Shown here: one piece after another, positions 27,115 through 34,719 of the stretch
Position numbering within the stretch: the first letter of the stretch is position 1
Layout: every line of letters starts with the position of its first letter
Assembly (NCBI RefSeq): GCF_030269365.1
Contig: NZ_BSTF01000002.1
Coordinates: 124,001 to 188,000 of the forward strand
Direction of reading: 5' to 3'
From: Lentzea sp. NBRC 102530
GTDB lineage: Bacteria; Actinomycetota; Actinomycetes; Mycobacteriales; Pseudonocardiaceae
Length of the DNA stretch: 64,000 nt
Program-made: the position numbers and the translations under genes
Notes under the pieces: model-generated
What the model saw: the letters and a program-made list of their open reading frames with translations, nothing else
Databases searched by the model: none
Told to the model about the DNA's origin: nothing

Positions 27115-27142
27115 AACCGGCGACCCTTCGGGGTCGCCGGTT
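27115..27142 (-). terminator. Terminator of the lipoprotein gene
   Basis: Twelve-base perfect arms AACCGGCGACCC and GGGTCGCCGGTT enclose a four-base loop (27127-27130). It lies 61 bases after the stop of the minus-strand lipoprotein gene and upstream of the GH3 promoter. The stem could work in both directions. Confidence 0.75.
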
Positions 27143-27202
27143 CCAGTGTGTGGCCTCGGCGTCACTGCGCGCTGTCGCGCGGGACGCCGAAATTTCGGCC
27201 CG

Positions 27203-27697
27203 CTATTTGGTCGCTTTCGTCCCAGTCGGTGAGATCGCGAACCACTTGTCGTCCACGCCGTGACCCGTCGTGTCGCCCGCCTGCTCGTCGTCCACGTACC
27301 GGTAGACCGGCTTGCCCGCGATGGTCACCTGCTCCGTGCCGTCCGGGCGCTTCATCGTGCCGAGGAGCTGCGCGTCGAGGGCGGGCGCCTCGAACTTGCC
27401 GCCCGCCGCGAGCAGCGGCGGCCACACGAGGGTGCACTCGGGTTCGAGACACGTCGACTTGGACGGTCCGTCCTGGACGGTGAAGTAGAGCGTGTAGTGC
27501 TCGCGGTCGGCGACAACGGCGCCGACCGCGGGCGACTCCTCGACCTGCAGTGTCGCGATGTCGTTCGGAAGAACCCGGGAGGACCCCGCGACCGGACCGG
27601 CAGCGGCCTCCGGTGCGTCCAGCGAGGTCGTCTCCTCCGCCGGTGCGGAGCAGGCACCCAGGCACACGAGCAGCGCGACAACGGCGAATCGGCTCAC
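27203..27697 (-). CDS. Secreted lipoprotein with paired conserved repeats (COG4315-like)
   Basis: A 164-residue small lipoprotein. Residues 1-16 are a signal peptide with lipobox LGAC, so it is anchored outside the membrane. The body carries two units typical of the COG4315 family of unknown function: YTLYFTVQDGPSKSTC with CTLVWPPL, then GKPVYRYVDDEQAGDTTGHG with WFAISPTG. The repeats and paired Cys are intact. It has no operon partner: the upstream gene is TetR, separated by about 285 bp of repeat-containing DNA. Confidence 0.8.
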   Translation of the reverse strand: MSRFAVVALLVCLGACSAPAEETTSLDAPEAAAGPVAGSSRVLPNDIATLQVEESPAVGAVVADREHYTLYFTVQDGPSKSTCLEPECTLVWPPLLAAGGKFEAPALDAQLLGTMKRPDGTEQVTIAGKPVYRYVDDEQAGDTTGHGVDDKWFAISPTGTKATK

Positions 27698-27982
27698 ACA
27701 GGGGATTACGGACGAAAGCGCCCGGGTGGTTCAGCGCGGCTTGTAGGCGTCGTTGACGTCCATGGGAGCGCCACCGCCGCGGTTGCCGCCGCCCAGGGCC
27801 GTAGATCGTGTCCGCGCCCCCGATGGCCGCCCCGCGTGCCGCTGGAGGGAACGCAGGGACCCCGCGTGTCGCTGGAGAGAACGAAAGGTCCCCGCGTGAC
27901 TTTCGGGAACGGCGTGGCGAGGCGCGACACGCCGACTGACTGGGTCGGCGCATGTCGGATTCGGCACACCGGTGCTGCGGCG
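27698..27982. repeat. Non-coding region with 30-bp tandem repeat
   Basis: No convincing gene is present. Between 27831 and 27911 there are two and a half imperfect copies of a 30-bp unit starting CCCGCGTG (27831, 27861, 27891). The units share CGCTGGAG with GAACG and end in GGGAC or GGTC, and the third copy diverges to CCCGCGTGACTTTCGGGAAC. Open frames across it merely translate the repeat with a ten-residue period. It separates the lipoprotein promoter side from the end of the TetR gene. Confidence 0.6.
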
Positions 27983-28606
27983 CTAGGCGTCCGGCCTGGT
28001 GATCGCCGCCAGCATCAGTGCGCGGATCTCGGCGGCGATGTCGTCGATCGCGAGCGGGGGCTCGTGCGCCTGCCACTCGCGCAGCAGGCCCGTGATGGCG
28101 CCGACGAGCGCGATCGCCGTGAGCCGGTACGAGCGCTGGGGTGCGACGCCCGTGGCCGCCGCCCGGAGCGCCTCCGCCTCGATGAACTCCGCCCAGGTGT
28201 TCACCCAGCGCACGTGCTGCCGTTCGATCTCCGTGTTCACGCCCACGGCTTCGACGTAGCTGAGGCGTGGCGCGCGCGGATCGGCTGTGACGCTGCGGAC
28301 GAACACCTCCAGCAGCGTCGTGATCCGGGTGTCGACGTCCTCGGTCGCCAGTTCGGTCATCGCCGCGCGGACCTCGGCGAACGCCGTGGCGTTGATCAGG
28401 TCGTGCAGCTCGCGCAGCAGCTCTTCCTTGGAGGCGAACTCCTCGTAGAAGTTGCGCGTGGAGACGCCCGCCTCGGTGCACAGGCCGGAGATCTTCGTCG
28501 CCGCGAACCCGGTGCTGGTGAACAGCTGGAGGCCCGCCCGCAGCAGCCTCGCCCGGCGCTCCGCCCTGCGCTGCTCGGGTGAGATTCCGCCGTAGGCACG
28601 GGCCAC
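27983..28606 (-). CDS. TetR-family transcriptional regulator
   Basis: A 207-residue TetR regulator. The HTH is at the N-terminus: RRARLLRAGLQLFTSTGFAA then ISGLCTEAGVSTRNFYEEFASKEEL, matching the family pattern including NFYEEF for the usual YYHF. The C-terminal ligand domain is unspecific. The GTG at 28606 is chosen because GGAG lies about 7 bases upstream. A GTG/ATG further upstream would run the reading frame through an inverted repeat that looks like its own operator. The regulated genes are unknown besides probable autoregulation. Confidence 0.85.
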   Translation of the reverse strand: MARAYGGISPEQRRAERRARLLRAGLQLFTSTGFAATKISGLCTEAGVSTRNFYEEFASKEELLRELHDLINATAFAEVRAAMTELATEDVDTRITTLLEVFVRSVTADPRAPRLSYVEAVGVNTEIERQHVRWVNTWAEFIEAEALRAAATGVAPQRSYRLTAIALVGAITGLLREWQAHEPPLAIDDIAAEIRALMLAAITRPDA

Positions 28607-28616
28607 CGGGCGCTCC

Positions 28617-28642
28617 AATCTGGTAACTGGGCTTGTCAGATT
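28617..28642. promoter_or_regulatory. Putative TetR autoregulatory operator
   Basis: Inverted arms AATCTG (28617-28622) and CAGATT (28637-28642) with a 14-bp spacer lie 11 bp upstream of the TetR GTG on the minus strand, where the promoter should be. The arms are short, so this is only suggestive. Confidence 0.4.
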
Positions 28643-28695
28643 ACGTCCGGGCAACCCCGGTCGCACGTCAAGCGTCTAGACCTGTGCGCGAGGGG

Positions 28696-29283
28696 TCAGC
28701 TGCCCGTCGCACTGGGGATGAGGGCCGGACAACCGGCCTCGGGGTAGTCGGCGTTGTACTCGAAATGCCACTGCTCGTTTTCGTAACGGCGGCACCAGCC
28801 CAGGGTGTTGCCGTTTTTCTCGACCCATTGTGCGGATTCGATCGGTTGAATGTCGACGGCGAATCCGATCACGTGCATCGACCGGTCCGGCGGGTTCAGC
28901 ACGTACTTCGACGCCAATTCTTCGGTGCCGAACTTCTCCACCGCCTCGTCGAACTCGGCCCGCTGCTGCCCGCGGCTGCGCTTGCCGTCGTTCAGGCACA
29001 GGGTGACGCCCTGCTCAGAGGCCTTCTGGCGGAGCTTCGACCACGCCTGCAGCACCTCGGGACGCAGGCCCTCCGGCTTCTCGTCGAAGTACCGCGCGTC
29101 GATCGCGCACTTCGGTCCGTCCGGCGGTCCGGGCACTTCTTCGATGATCGCGAGTGGCTTTCCCGGATGGCGGTCGAACACGAGCGTCAATCTGCCCAGG
29201 TAACCCAGCGCGCCGCCGGTGGAAACCACGAGTGTGACGATCAGCAGCACGCCGAACACGACGCGTCTGGAGGTCTTGGACAT
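28696..29283 (-). CDS. Membrane-anchored M15 D-Ala-D-Ala carboxypeptidase (VanY-like)
   Basis: A 195-residue peptidase with an N-terminal membrane helix (VVFGVLLIVTLVVSTGGALG) placing the catalytic part outside. The zinc motif SMHVIGFAVDIQ gives the first His and Asp ligands and WHFEY the last His. LNDGKRSRGQQ precedes them as in VanY-type enzymes. It should trim D-Ala from peptidoglycan stem peptides or precursors. The ATG at 29283 is directly before the basic MSKTSRR start of the signal anchor, so longer upstream readings are rejected. It is transcribed on its own. Confidence 0.87.
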   Translation of the reverse strand: MSKTSRRVVFGVLLIVTLVVSTGGALGYLGRLTLVFDRHPGKPLAIIEEVPGPPDGPKCAIDARYFDEKPEGLRPEVLQAWSKLRQKASEQGVTLCLNDGKRSRGQQRAEFDEAVEKFGTEELASKYVLNPPDRSMHVIGFAVDIQPIESAQWVEKNGNTLGWCRRYENEQWHFEYNADYPEAGCPALIPSATGS

Positions 29284-29362
29284 GAATCGGATAATACGTC
29301 CTTTGATGCGGTGGTCTGTCAGCAACCCGTAACAGTCCGTCGGCGGCTCCGTCTCCGCGAAC

Positions 29363-29376
29363 GTGTCGCGCGACAC
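29363..29376. promoter_or_regulatory. 14-bp palindrome between divergent VanY and inhibitor genes
   Basis: GTGTCGCGCGACAC is a perfect 14-bp palindrome in the 244-bp divergent gap (29284-29527). It lies 80 bp from the peptidase start and 150 bp from the inhibitor start. Such GC palindromes can arise by chance in this DNA, so a regulatory role is weakly supported. Confidence 0.3.
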
Positions 29377-29527
29377 ATCCGTTCGGCCCAACCACGCTTT
29401 CGGAGGAGTCCGTGAATGTGATCGGTGAACGTTTCCTGGCCCCTTTCGCGGTGGCGATTCCGGGTGGCAACATCTGCGGCGGCCGAGAACCGGCCCGTTT
29501 TTGTGAGGTCTCAGGAGGACCGCTTTC

Positions 29528-29920
29528 ATGTCCGGCCGCATTTGTGCGTTCGTTGCTCTGCTCGTGTCGCTTTTCGCCTTCGCCGGCACCGCGCAGGCCG
29601 CGCCCGCTCCCCGCGGGAACACCGCCCTGGTGTTGACCGCCCAGTACTCCGAGTTCGACGACAACGCCTTCAAGGCGACCGTGCTGACCTGCGAACGAGG
29701 TGACCAGCACCCGCGCAGGGCCCTCGCCTGCGCGACGCTGTCCTCCGTCGGCACGCAGCTGGCGGCCATGCAGGCCGACGACCGTGCGTGCACGTTCCAC
29801 TACGCACCGGTCGAGGTCACGATGTTCGGCTTCTGGCGCGGTCAGCCCGTGCACGAGGTGCACACCTACCCGAACTCGTGCGTCATGCTGGCGCACACGG
29901 GTGCCCTCTTCGATTTCTGA
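29528..29920 (+). CDS. Subtilisin inhibitor-like protein (SSI family)
   Basis: A 130-residue secreted protease inhibitor. Signal peptide residues 1-25 end AQA-AP. The mature part matches Streptomyces subtilisin inhibitor: first disulfide pair in VLTCERGDQHP and ALACATL, second in ACTFHYAPVEV and NSCVML, and the terminal LFDF. Aligning CTFHYAP with the SSI reactive site CPMVYDP puts Phe at P1 and His at P1', which predicts chymotrypsin- or subtilisin-like targets rather than trypsin-like ones. AGGAGGA lies about 9 bases before the ATG. SSI proteins are typically made around aerial growth and protease secretion. Confidence 0.92.
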   Translation: MSGRICAFVALLVSLFAFAGTAQAAPAPRGNTALVLTAQYSEFDDNAFKATVLTCERGDQHPRRALACATLSSVGTQLAAMQADDRACTFHYAPVEVTMFGFWRGQPVHEVHTYPNSCVMLAHTGALFDF

Positions 29921-29944
29921 CGATCGGACACGGCACCAAAAAAG

Positions 29945-29988
29945 AAATGTGGTGCGGGGCGCGGCAGGGGCGCTCCGCACCACATTTT
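29945..29988 (+). terminator. Strong hairpin terminator after the inhibitor gene
   Basis: AAATGTGGTGCGGGGCGC at 29945-29962 pairs with GCGCTCCGCACCACATTT at 29970-29987, with one mismatch and a 7-base loop, followed by TTCTT. A-rich and T-rich flanks make it look like a classical intrinsic terminator, possibly working in both directions. Confidence 0.85.
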
Positions 29989-30053
29989 CTTGCGGGCGAA
30001 ATCACCGCTGCGCCGAATGGCGGGAGGCCAGTCCGGTATGCGAAGGTGTGATC

Positions 30054-31151
30054 ATGGCCGCCGCCCCGCGCTTCCCGCTGCTCCACTGGACGACCATCAC
30101 CCCCGTGCTCGGCATGGTCCTGCTCGCCGTCTTCTGGGGACGTGACCTCGGGGGCGTGCTCGTCGCGCTCGTCGCCGTGGTCCTCGCCGCGACGGTCCTC
30201 GCCGCCGTGCACCACGCGGAGGTGGTCGCGCTGCGGGTCGGCGAACCCTTCGGCTCCCTCGTCCTCGCGGTAGCGGTGACGATCATCGAGGTGGCCCTGA
30301 TCGTCACCCTGATGGTGTCCGGCGGCCCCGAGGCCTCCTCGCTGGCGCGCGACACGGTGTTCGCCGCCGTCATGATCACCACGAACGGCATCATCGGCAT
30401 CTCGCTGCTGCTCGGCGCGTTGAAGCACCACACGATCCTGTTCAACGCGGAAGGCAGCGGCGGCGCGCTCGCCACCGTGATCACGCTCGCCACGCTGACC
30501 CTGGTGCTCCCGACGTTCACCACCTCGACGCCCGGCCCGGAGTTCTCCGGCGCCCAGCTCGCCTTCGCGGCGCTCGCCTCGCTGGGCCTGTACGCGATGT
30601 TCGTGTTCACCCAGACCGTCCGGCACCGCGACTTCTTCCTGCCCGTCGACGAGGACGGCGTGATCGAGGCGGACGAGCACGCCGACGCGCCGACCGGCAA
30701 GGCCGCGCTGATCTCGCTCGCGTTCCTGCTCATCGCCCTGGTCGCGGTGGTCGGCCTGGCCAAGATCGAGTCACCCGCGATCGAGGCGGGTGTGCGCGCG
30801 GCCGGGTTCCCCCAGTCGTTCGTCGGCGTCGTGATCGCGTTGCTGGTGCTGCTGCCGGAGACCATCGCCGCCGCGCGGGCCGCGTTGCGCGACCGCATCC
30901 AGACCAGCATCAACCTCGGCTACGGCTCGGCGATCGCGTCCATCGGCCTCACGATCCCGACGATCGCGCTGGCCACGATCTGGCTGGACGGGCCGCTGAC
31001 GCTGGGCCTCGGGTCGACGCAGATGATCCTGCTGCTGCTCACCGTCCTGGTCAGCGTGCTCACGGTCGTGCCTGGTCGCGCGACACGGCTGCAGGGTGGC
31101 GTGCACCTGGTCCTGCTGGCGGCGTTCCTGTTCCTGGCTGTGAACCCGTAG
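30054..31151 (+). CDS. chaA: Calcium/proton antiporter (ChaA type)
   Basis: A 365-residue membrane protein with about eleven hydrophobic segments. The two inverted CaCA repeats are visible: GEPFGSLVLAVAVTIIEVAL in the first half and LPETIAAARAALRDRIQTSI plus GSAIASIGLTIPT in the second, with the conserved Glu of each. An acidic loop (VDEDGVIEADEHADAP) separates the halves. It exports Ca2+ (or Na+) in exchange for protons. The ATG at 30054 has GAAGG upstream. It is monocistronic and a large inverted repeat follows its stop directly. Confidence 0.9.
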   Translation: MAAAPRFPLLHWTTITPVLGMVLLAVFWGRDLGGVLVALVAVVLAATVLAAVHHAEVVALRVGEPFGSLVLAVAVTIIEVALIVTLMVSGGPEASSLARDTVFAAVMITTNGIIGISLLLGALKHHTILFNAEGSGGALATVITLATLTLVLPTFTTSTPGPEFSGAQLAFAALASLGLYAMFVFTQTVRHRDFFLPVDEDGVIEADEHADAPTGKAALISLAFLLIALVAVVGLAKIESPAIEAGVRAAGFPQSFVGVVIALLVLLPETIAAARAALRDRIQTSINLGYGSAIASIGLTIPTIALATIWLDGPLTLGLGSTQMILLLLTVLVSVLTVVPGRATRLQGGVHLVLLAAFLFLAVNP

Positions 31152-31152
31152 C

Positions 31153-31247
31153 GTGGCGACTCGAAATCAGGCGGGCCAGTTCACGCTCAGCAGGCCACGA
31201 TGCACCCGTCTGACCGCGAACTGGCCCGGCGAATTTCGAGCCACCAC
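31153..31247. repeat. 33-bp imperfect inverted repeat behind the antiporter
   Basis: Arms at 31153-31185 and 31215-31247 pair at 27 of 33 positions across a 29-base loop. Shared blocks are CTCGAAAT and GGGCCAGTTC. The left arm begins one base after the antiporter stop. It can serve as a terminator, but the long arms, the long loop and the mismatches also fit a small dispersed intergenic element. The following 70 bases up to the oxidase gene show nothing else. Confidence 0.6.
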
Positions 31248-31317
31248 GCCATGCCGGGATCCGTCCCGGTCGCTTGATCCGTTGTGCCCTGGTTTGCCCG
31301 ACTCCTACGTTCGTGGG

Positions 31318-32724
31318 ATGTTGCGTCGCAGGGCACTTCTGCAGTCGGTCGCGCTCGGAGCCGTGTCGGCGTTGGCCGGCAAGTCCACAATGGACGTCCA
31401 GCTGATCAGGCCCGGCGACGCCGCCTACAGAGACGCCAAGCTCGGGTACTTCACGCACTACGACGCCCAACGCCCGAGCGCGATCGCCCGTGTCGTCTCA
31501 CCCGCCGACGTCCAGCGGTGCATCGAGATCGCGCGGACCGACCGGACCCGCATCACCGCGCGGTGCGGCGGGCACAGCTATCCGGGGTACTCCACGGCGG
31601 ACGGCGCGCTGGTCGTGGACGTGCGCGGGCTCAACAGGATCGACGTCCGCGCGGACGGGACCGCCGAGGTCGGCGCGGGCGTGTTGCTGATGGACCTCTA
31701 CCTCGCGCTGGCGAACGCCGGGCGGATGATGCCGGCCGGAACCTGCGCGACCGTCGGCATCTCGGGGCTGACCTTGGGCGGCGGCATCGGGGTGACCGCG
31801 CGGGCGTTCGGACTCACCAGCGACCGGCTGGTCAGCGCGCGGATCGTGACGCCCGACGGGGTTCTCCGCACGGTGTCGGCCGCCGAGAACGCCGACCTGT
31901 TCTGGGCGTTGCGCGGCGGTGGCGGTGGCAACTTCGGCATCGTGACGTCGTTCGTGTTCCGCACCGAACCCGCGCGCAACCTCACGACCTTCACGCTCCA
32001 GTTCCCGTCGGCCGCGCTGCCGTCGTTGCTCAGCGTGTGGCCGGACTGGCAGGGCAAGGCGCCGGACGCGCTGACGTCGACGGTCGGCGTCGGCAGCGGC
32101 GCGAACCCGTACGTCGAGGTCGGCGGCTGTTTCGTCGGCACGCCCGCGAACCTCAAGCCGCTGCTGGACGACCTCGTGCGGCGGGTCGGATCGCAGCCCA
32201 CTTCGCGACGCGAGACCGAGCAGGGCTTCCTGGCCGCGATGGAACGGTTCGCGTGGTGCCGGGTGAACGACGGCTCGTGCAAACCCAGCTGGAACGGGGG
32301 CGGCGGCTCGCAGTCGCGCGGGAGTTACGTGGCGACGTCGCGGATGCTGACGAAGCCGATCGCCGACCCGCAGAAGCTCGCCGACATCTTCAAGAACACG
32401 CCCCACTCGTACAACATGATCGACGCCTTGGGCGGTGCGGTCGGACGTGGGCCCGCCACGGCGTTCCCGCACCGCGCGGCGGTGGCGAGCATCCAGGTCG
32501 AGTGCACGCTGGCCGCGGGCGAGACGAACGCGCGGCGGGACATGGGCGTCGCGCGCGACGAGCTCGGGACGATGTTCGGCGCCACCGGGTACGTGAACTA
32601 CCTCGACCCGCAGATGCCGGACTGGGCCCAGGCGTACTACGGCTCGTCGTTGACGCGGTTGCGCGAGGTGGCGCGGAAGTACGACCCGGACCGGGTGTTC
32701 GCGTTCGCCCAGGGGATCGCGTGA
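31318..32724 (+). CDS. FAD-dependent oxidase, berberine-bridge type, bicovalent flavin
   Basis: A 468-residue oxidase of the FAD_binding_4/BBE family. A twin-arginine-like leader MLRRRALLQSVALGAVSALA suggests export. GGHSYPGYS supplies the His that links FAD, and GTCATVGISGLTLGGGIG the second attachment Cys, so the flavin should be bound twice, as in glucooligosaccharide and polyketide-tailoring oxidases. The C-terminal BBE motif appears as ATGYVNYLDPQ. Substrates in this family are sugars or secondary metabolites; none is indicated by neighbours, since it stands alone and ends one base from a convergent small gene. Confidence 0.88.
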   Translation: MLRRRALLQSVALGAVSALAGKSTMDVQLIRPGDAAYRDAKLGYFTHYDAQRPSAIARVVSPADVQRCIEIARTDRTRITARCGGHSYPGYSTADGALVVDVRGLNRIDVRADGTAEVGAGVLLMDLYLALANAGRMMPAGTCATVGISGLTLGGGIGVTARAFGLTSDRLVSARIVTPDGVLRTVSAAENADLFWALRGGGGGNFGIVTSFVFRTEPARNLTTFTLQFPSAALPSLLSVWPDWQGKAPDALTSTVGVGSGANPYVEVGGCFVGTPANLKPLLDDLVRRVGSQPTSRRETEQGFLAAMERFAWCRVNDGSCKPSWNGGGGSQSRGSYVATSRMLTKPIADPQKLADIFKNTPHSYNMIDALGGAVGRGPATAFPHRAAVASIQVECTLAAGETNARRDMGVARDELGTMFGATGYVNYLDPQMPDWAQAYYGSSLTRLREVARKYDPDRVFAFAQGIA

Positions 32725-32725
32725 G

Positions 32726-32971
32726 TCACCCCTCGACCGAGACGTTCCCCCGAGGGCGTTCCTCGACCTCGAAGACGAGCCGGTTGCCGCTTGCGGTGAT
32801 CATGAAGGTGACCCGGTCGTTCTCGACACCGGTGCCTTCGAGGTAGCAGCTCATCCAGAGTCGACGCTTGGTCATCATCTCGGCGTGGACGAGGGAGACG
32901 TCGTGCACGAGCACGTCGTCGAGGTGCAGACCGCCGGAGCGGTCGAGGGACACCCGTGGTTTCTCCGGCAT
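32726..32971 (-). CDS. Small hypothetical protein
   Basis: I do not recognise this 81-residue protein. It begins MPEKPRVSLDRSGGLHLDDV, is hydrophilic without signal or membrane segments, and contains one Cys (WMSCYLEG) and a strand-rich end (RLVFEVEERPRGNVSVEG). The ATG at 32971 is preceded by TACCGT 7 bases upstream, which would allow a leaderless transcript. A GTG at 33025 would add 18 residues and also lacks a ribosome site. Codon third positions are GC-rich in this frame. It ends one base from the convergent oxidase gene. Confidence 0.5.
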   Translation of the reverse strand: MPEKPRVSLDRSGGLHLDDVLVHDVSLVHAEMMTKRRLWMSCYLEGTGVENDRVTFMITASGNRLVFEVEERPRGNVSVEG

Positions 32972-33121
32972 GCAGCGGACGGTAGTTCGCGCGACCGGGC
33001 CCGGCACGCGAATTTCGCGCGCCACCCGGTCGTGAATCCATCAAGCCGAAAGGCCTATTGCTCCACTGCTGCGTTCAGCCCTACATTGCGGTAACGCCGG
33101 TTACCACAAAGGGGTCCACCG

Positions 33122-34252
33122 ATGCAGCTCCGAGCCGTGCTCTCCGCCGTCCTGCTGTTGTTCACCCTGGTCACGCCTGCTTCCGCCGCCGCGCCGGGGG
33201 AACTGGTCAGCAGCAGGGAGGTGGCGTGGCACCCGGAACCGCTCAGGTTGCTCCCGGCGCCGGTGAAGGCCTACGACATCCGGTACCGCTCCACGACCGC
33301 GACGGGCGGCAGCACGGTCGTGTCCGGCATGGTGCTGGTGTCACCGCTGCCGTGGAACAACGGGCCACGCCCGATCGTGGCGTACGCGATGGGCACGCAG
33401 GGCATGGGCGACCAGTGCGCGCCGTCGCGGCAGTTGCAGGGCGGCACCGAGGTCGAGATCGCGTTCCTCGCGCAGGCCATGTTCCAGGGCTGGGCGGTCG
33501 CCGTCACCGACTACGAAGGGCTTGGCACGCCTGGTGATCACACGTACGCGGTGTCCCGTTCGGAGGGACGTGCACTGCTCGACGTGGCACGCGCGGCGGG
33601 CAGCGTTCCCGGCTTGTCCGCGGACGCACCGGTCGGTGTTTTCGGCTACTCGCAGGGTGGGCAGGCCGCTTCGGCCGCCGCCGAGCAGTGGAAGTCCTAC
33701 GCGCCGGAGGTGAACGTCGTCGGCGTCGCGGCCGGGGGAGTGCCGGCGGACCTGAACGCCGTCGCGAAGTTCAACGACGGCAACGCCGGGTCGGGCCTCG
33801 TGTTCGCCGCGGCCGCCGGCTACGCCGCCGCCTACCCGGAACTGCCGCTGTCGAACGTTTTGAACGCGCGCGGCCGGCAGGTGATCGACCGCATCCGCGC
33901 GGCCTGCGTCGCCGAGATCGCTCTGGTGGCACCGTTCACGCGGCTGAACGCGCTGACCACCACGCCGGACGTCATCCAGGACCCGTTGTGGCAGAAGAGG
34001 TTGAAGGAGAACACGCTCGGCTCGGTCAGGCCCGCCGCGCCCGTCTACCTCTACCACGGCACGCTGGACGAGCTCATCCCGTTCGGCGTCGGGCAGAAGC
34101 TGCGCTCGCAGTGGTGCTCGCTCGGCGCCGACGTGCAGTGGACGCCGCTGCCGCTGCTCGGCCACGTCACCGCCGTCAGCGCGTGGGGCACCAACGCCAT
34201 GAACTGGCTCGGTGACCGCTTCGCCGGCCGGCAGACCCGCCCTAACTGCTAG
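33122..34252 (+). CDS. Secreted triacylglycerol lipase (LIP family)
   Basis: A 376-residue secreted alpha/beta hydrolase of the fungal/actinobacterial secretory lipase family. The signal peptide ends ASA-AA near residue 23. GMVLVSPLP and GTQGMGDQCAPS lead to a first Cys. The nucleophile is in VGVFGYSQGGQAAS, the catalytic Asp in YHGTLDELIP and the His in LGHVTAV. Two further Cys (RAACVAE, SQWCSLG) may form disulfides. It should release fatty acids from lipids or esters outside the cell. The gene ends 11 bases into the convergent DUF3291 gene. Confidence 0.9.
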   Translation: MQLRAVLSAVLLLFTLVTPASAAAPGELVSSREVAWHPEPLRLLPAPVKAYDIRYRSTTATGGSTVVSGMVLVSPLPWNNGPRPIVAYAMGTQGMGDQCAPSRQLQGGTEVEIAFLAQAMFQGWAVAVTDYEGLGTPGDHTYAVSRSEGRALLDVARAAGSVPGLSADAPVGVFGYSQGGQAASAAAEQWKSYAPEVNVVGVAAGGVPADLNAVAKFNDGNAGSGLVFAAAAGYAAAYPELPLSNVLNARGRQVIDRIRAACVAEIALVAPFTRLNALTTTPDVIQDPLWQKRLKENTLGSVRPAAPVYLYHGTLDELIPFGVGQKLRSQWCSLGADVQWTPLPLLGHVTAVSAWGTNAMNWLGDRFAGRQTRPNC

Positions 34253-34694
34253 GACACGGGAACCGGCGCCGGAAGGTGAACCCCTCCGGCGTCGGACCTT
34301 GTGCGCGAACGAGATCCAGCTTCGCGAGGCCTTCCTCCGTCGTCGGCCGGTGCCCGGCGGGGACCCACCACAGCACGTCGAACGCGCTCTCCGGCTCGAA
34401 CCACTGCTCGCTGCGCTTCACCGCCTCGAGGTGGACGCCGCCGAACGTGAACGCCCACAACGACTCGACCGACTCCCACACGCTCAGGTTGTAGGCCTCA
34501 CGCATCGGATCGCGTCCCAGCCGCAGCAGGTCGTTCATCATCCGCTCGGACGTCGGCCGCCACACGAACCCGGGAGCCTTCACCGCGAGGTCGTTGATCG
34601 CGTCGACCCGGCTCGCGAACCCGCGCATCCGCCAGTGGTCGAACGCCCACCGCCCGGTCGAGATGTTGGCCTGTGCCAGGTGGAAGGCTCCCAT
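34242..34694 (-). CDS. DUF3291 family protein
   Basis: A 150-residue cytoplasmic protein with the features of DUF3291, an alpha+beta barrel related to small monooxygenases. The opening HLAQANISTGRW is followed by RVDAINDLAVKAPGFVWR, and the second half has NLSVWESVESLWAFTF and WWVPAGHRPTTEEGLAKL. Biochemical function is not known. It overlaps the lipase 3' end and is divergent by 25 bp from the dehydrogenase gene, so both share a very compact promoter region. Confidence 0.85.
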   Translation of the reverse strand: MGAFHLAQANISTGRWAFDHWRMRGFASRVDAINDLAVKAPGFVWRPTSERMMNDLLRLGRDPMREAYNLSVWESVESLWAFTFGGVHLEAVKRSEQWFEPESAFDVLWWVPAGHRPTTEEGLAKLDLVRAQGPTPEGFTFRRRFPCPSS

Positions 34695-34719
34695 GCGCCC
34701 ACTCTGACATGATCAGGCC

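Noticed and set aside
27706..27969. Small minus-strand proteins rich in Gly-Thr-Arg
   Set aside because: They are only the translation of the 30-bp tandem repeat, with a ten-residue period and no start signals.
29284..29793. N-terminal extension of the VanY-like peptidase to 365 residues
   Set aside because: It would pass antisense through the SSI gene and destroy the clear MSKTSRR membrane-anchor start at 29283.
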